NCBI GenBank assembly: GCA_963798075.1
Contig: CAWCRU010000009.1
Span: 62,001-126,000 of the forward strand
Direction: 5' to 3'
Source: DATAOG01 sp963798075
GTDB lineage: Bacteria > Pseudomonadota > Alphaproteobacteria > Geminicoccales > Geminicoccaceae
DNA: 64,000 bases
Position numbers and translations under genes: made by a program
In this document: piece after piece, positions 62,825 to 64,000 of the stretch
Numbering within the stretch: position 1 is the first letter of the stretch
How the letters are laid out: every line of letters begins with the position of its first letter
The notes under the pieces: model-generated
What the model was told of the DNA's origin: nothing
The model's database searches: none
Seen by the model: the letters and a program-made list of their open reading frames with translations, nothing else

Positions 62825-63928
62825 CTACTTGATCCTGCCGCGGGCGGCCACGCGCCAGAGCGCCTCGACGCGTCCGGCGCGCAGGCCCACGATCTCCTCG
62901 TGGAGGTGCACCGTGGTGTCGGAATAGCCGACGATCAGCTCCACCTGGTCGCCGACCGCGGGCGTGGCACCCGGCGCTTCGAGCTCGATGGTCGTGTGCT
63001 CGGCGGACAGCCGCAACGAGCGTACCGCCGGCAGCCCCAGCGGCTCGGGCAGGGCGGCATCGCCGCTCATCGCCTTCTTGCCGGCATCGAGCACGATCCG
63101 CGTCGGCGTCGGCCGGCTCGTGACCGTGGTCAGGAGCGTGAGCGCAAAGGGCTGATCGAGGTGATAGTGGCTGCGGTAGTGCATGTCGCTGAAGATGGCG
63201 CCGCCCACCTGGACCTCGCTGACGCCCGGCTGGCGGACGCAGTGGGGAAAGGTGCCGGTGCCGCCGCAGCTGACGATCGGGGCGTCGTGGCCCGCGCGCC
63301 GGCAGTCCTCGGCGCTGGCGACCAGGAGGGCGATCGCCTCGGCCACGACCCGCTCCTTCTCGGAAGGGTCGGCGATCGCGACCGCGTGGCTCTCCCACCC
63401 CGTCACGCCCACGAAACGCAGACCCCCATGCTGCGCAATCGCCTCTGCCAGGGCTAGGGCCGGCGGTCCCGGCGGCACGCCCGCCCGGTTCATGCCGATG
63501 TTGACCTCGACGACGACCCGCAGCACGCGGCCGGCGGCCTGCGCCGCTTGCGCGAGCTCGGCAATGTTCGAAAGGCTGTCGACCGAGACGATCACCGGCG
63601 CGCGCCCCAGCAGCCGCATCAGGCGGCGCACCTTGGCGGGGCCCACGATCTGGTTTGCGATCAGGATCTCGGTGATGCCCGCATCGGCCATGACCTCGGC
63701 TTCGCCGAGCTTGGCGCAGGTGACGCCAAGCGCGCCCGCGGCGATCTGCCGGTGCGCGATCTCGGGCGTCTTGTGGCCTTTGATGTGCGGCCGCCAGCCG
63801 ACGCCGTGGCGGCGGCAGGCCTGGGCGATCCGGGCGATGTTCGCGTCCATCACGTCGAGGTCGACCAGGAGGGCCGGCGTCTCGAGGGCGGCCTTGGGCA
63901 GGCCGACCTGGCTCGCGGGCGCTGCCAT
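62825..63928 (-). CDS. DSD1-family PLP enzyme (D-threonine aldolase/D-serine dehydratase type)
   Basis: 367-residue fold-type III PLP enzyme. The N-terminal barrel begins ETPALLVDLDVMDANIARIA and carries VGWRPHIKGHKTPEIAHRQI with the PLP Lys context. Later blocks are VVVEVNIGMNRAGV, GVTGWESHAVAI, VSCGGTGTFPHCV and VLDAGKKAMSGDAAL. The C-terminal domain has LSAEHTTIELEAPGATPAVG and YSDTTVHLHEEIVGL, whose His residues probably bind a divalent metal, as in D-threonine aldolase. The enzyme likely acts on a D-beta-hydroxy amino acid. Gene order with the next upstream gene (11-bp gap) suggests an operon that continues beyond the window. Confidence 0.88.
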   Translation of the reverse strand: MAAPASQVGLPKAALETPALLVDLDVMDANIARIAQACRRHGVGWRPHIKGHKTPEIAHRQIAAGALGVTCAKLGEAEVMADAGITEILIANQIVGPAKVRRLMRLLGRAPVIVSVDSLSNIAELAQAAQAAGRVLRVVVEVNIGMNRAGVPPGPPALALAEAIAQHGGLRFVGVTGWESHAVAIADPSEKERVVAEAIALLVASAEDCRRAGHDAPIVSCGGTGTFPHCVRQPGVSEVQVGGAIFSDMHYRSHYHLDQPFALTLLTTVTSRPTPTRIVLDAGKKAMSGDAALPEPLGLPAVRSLRLSAEHTTIELEAPGATPAVGDQVELIVGYSDTTVHLHEEIVGLRAGRVEALWRVAARGRIK

Positions 63929-63939
63929 CTGCGGCCTCC

Positions 63940-64000
63940 TCAGCCGGCGTCCGCGGCTTGATGGAGGCCCGCGGCCCAGTAGGCGTGCTCGACCAGCCGC
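63940..64000 (-). CDS. 3' end of an unidentified gene (last 19 codons)
   Basis: The complement reads RLVEHAYWAAGLHQAADAG and then a TGA at 63940-63942, 11 bp upstream of the PLP-enzyme ATG. The short spacing implies co-transcription. The fragment is too short to assign to a family, and the frame assignment rests only on its being open to the window edge. Confidence 0.45.
   Translation of the reverse strand, partial: RLVEHAYWAAGLHQAADAG

Overview
The window is very GC-rich DNA with dense, mostly co-oriented gene blocks and long spurious antisense frames. The gene content suggests a free-living, saprophytic alphaproteobacterium, plausibly of the Rhodospirillales/Geminicoccales type. It holds many ABC solute importers (CUT1, CUT2 and peptide/Opp types), an Entner-Doudoroff dehydratase, a polyol operon of the rhodobacterial/rhizobial smo type and a coxDE-like MoxR/VWA pair. 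The taxonomic placement is inference from gene content only. No rRNA, tRNA, CRISPR array, insertion sequence or prophage was recognised.

Layout. 1-1.9 kb: 5' part of a UvrD-type helicase, a DUF433 remnant and a RES/Xre toxin-antitoxin pair with a candidate operator. 1.9-9.9 kb: a fumarylacetoacetase-fold hydratase with an AEC carrier, a peptide-type binding protein, a glutamine-synthetase-like ligase overlapping an SDR, a TSUP exporter and a CDF metal exporter whose frame is broken three times. 9.9-19.8 kb: a sugar locus (ROK regulator, CUT2 ATPase, permease and binding protein, a strong terminator, PfkB kinase, edd), with a divergent orphan CUT1-like binding protein and two matching palindromes between the divergent genes. 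20-29.3 kb: an Opp/Dpp importer split into two arms (oppF-SBP-B-C on +, SBP-oppD on -) around a cupin and an NAD(P)-binding protein. 29.6-34.8 kb: an AsmA-like protein, a Rap1a/Tai-like protein with an odd lipoprotein, and a C-terminal Pta fragment ahead of ackA.

35-44.5 kb: a catabolic cluster with a DHDPS/NAL-family lyase, GlxA-type regulator, aldehyde dehydrogenase, CUT1 permeases and Tat-exported binding protein, and two cytoplasmic BNR (sialidase-fold) proteins in tandem. 44.5-52.4 kb: a VWA/MoxR pair, a SleB-type cell-wall hydrolase, a ThDP-dependent enzyme and a lone molybdenum-hydroxylase large subunit. 53-62.7 kb: a polyol locus (SorC regulator, binding protein, two permeases, ATPase, two SDRs, HAD phosphatase, convergent xylulokinase). 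62.8-64 kb: a DSD1-type PLP enzyme and the last 19 codons of another gene.

About a dozen single-base frame breaks are spread over eight genes. The sequence on each side stays well conserved and no other decay is visible, so draft-sequence indels are at least as likely as true pseudogenes. These genes are typed as pseudogenes because the sequence as given does not encode an intact product.
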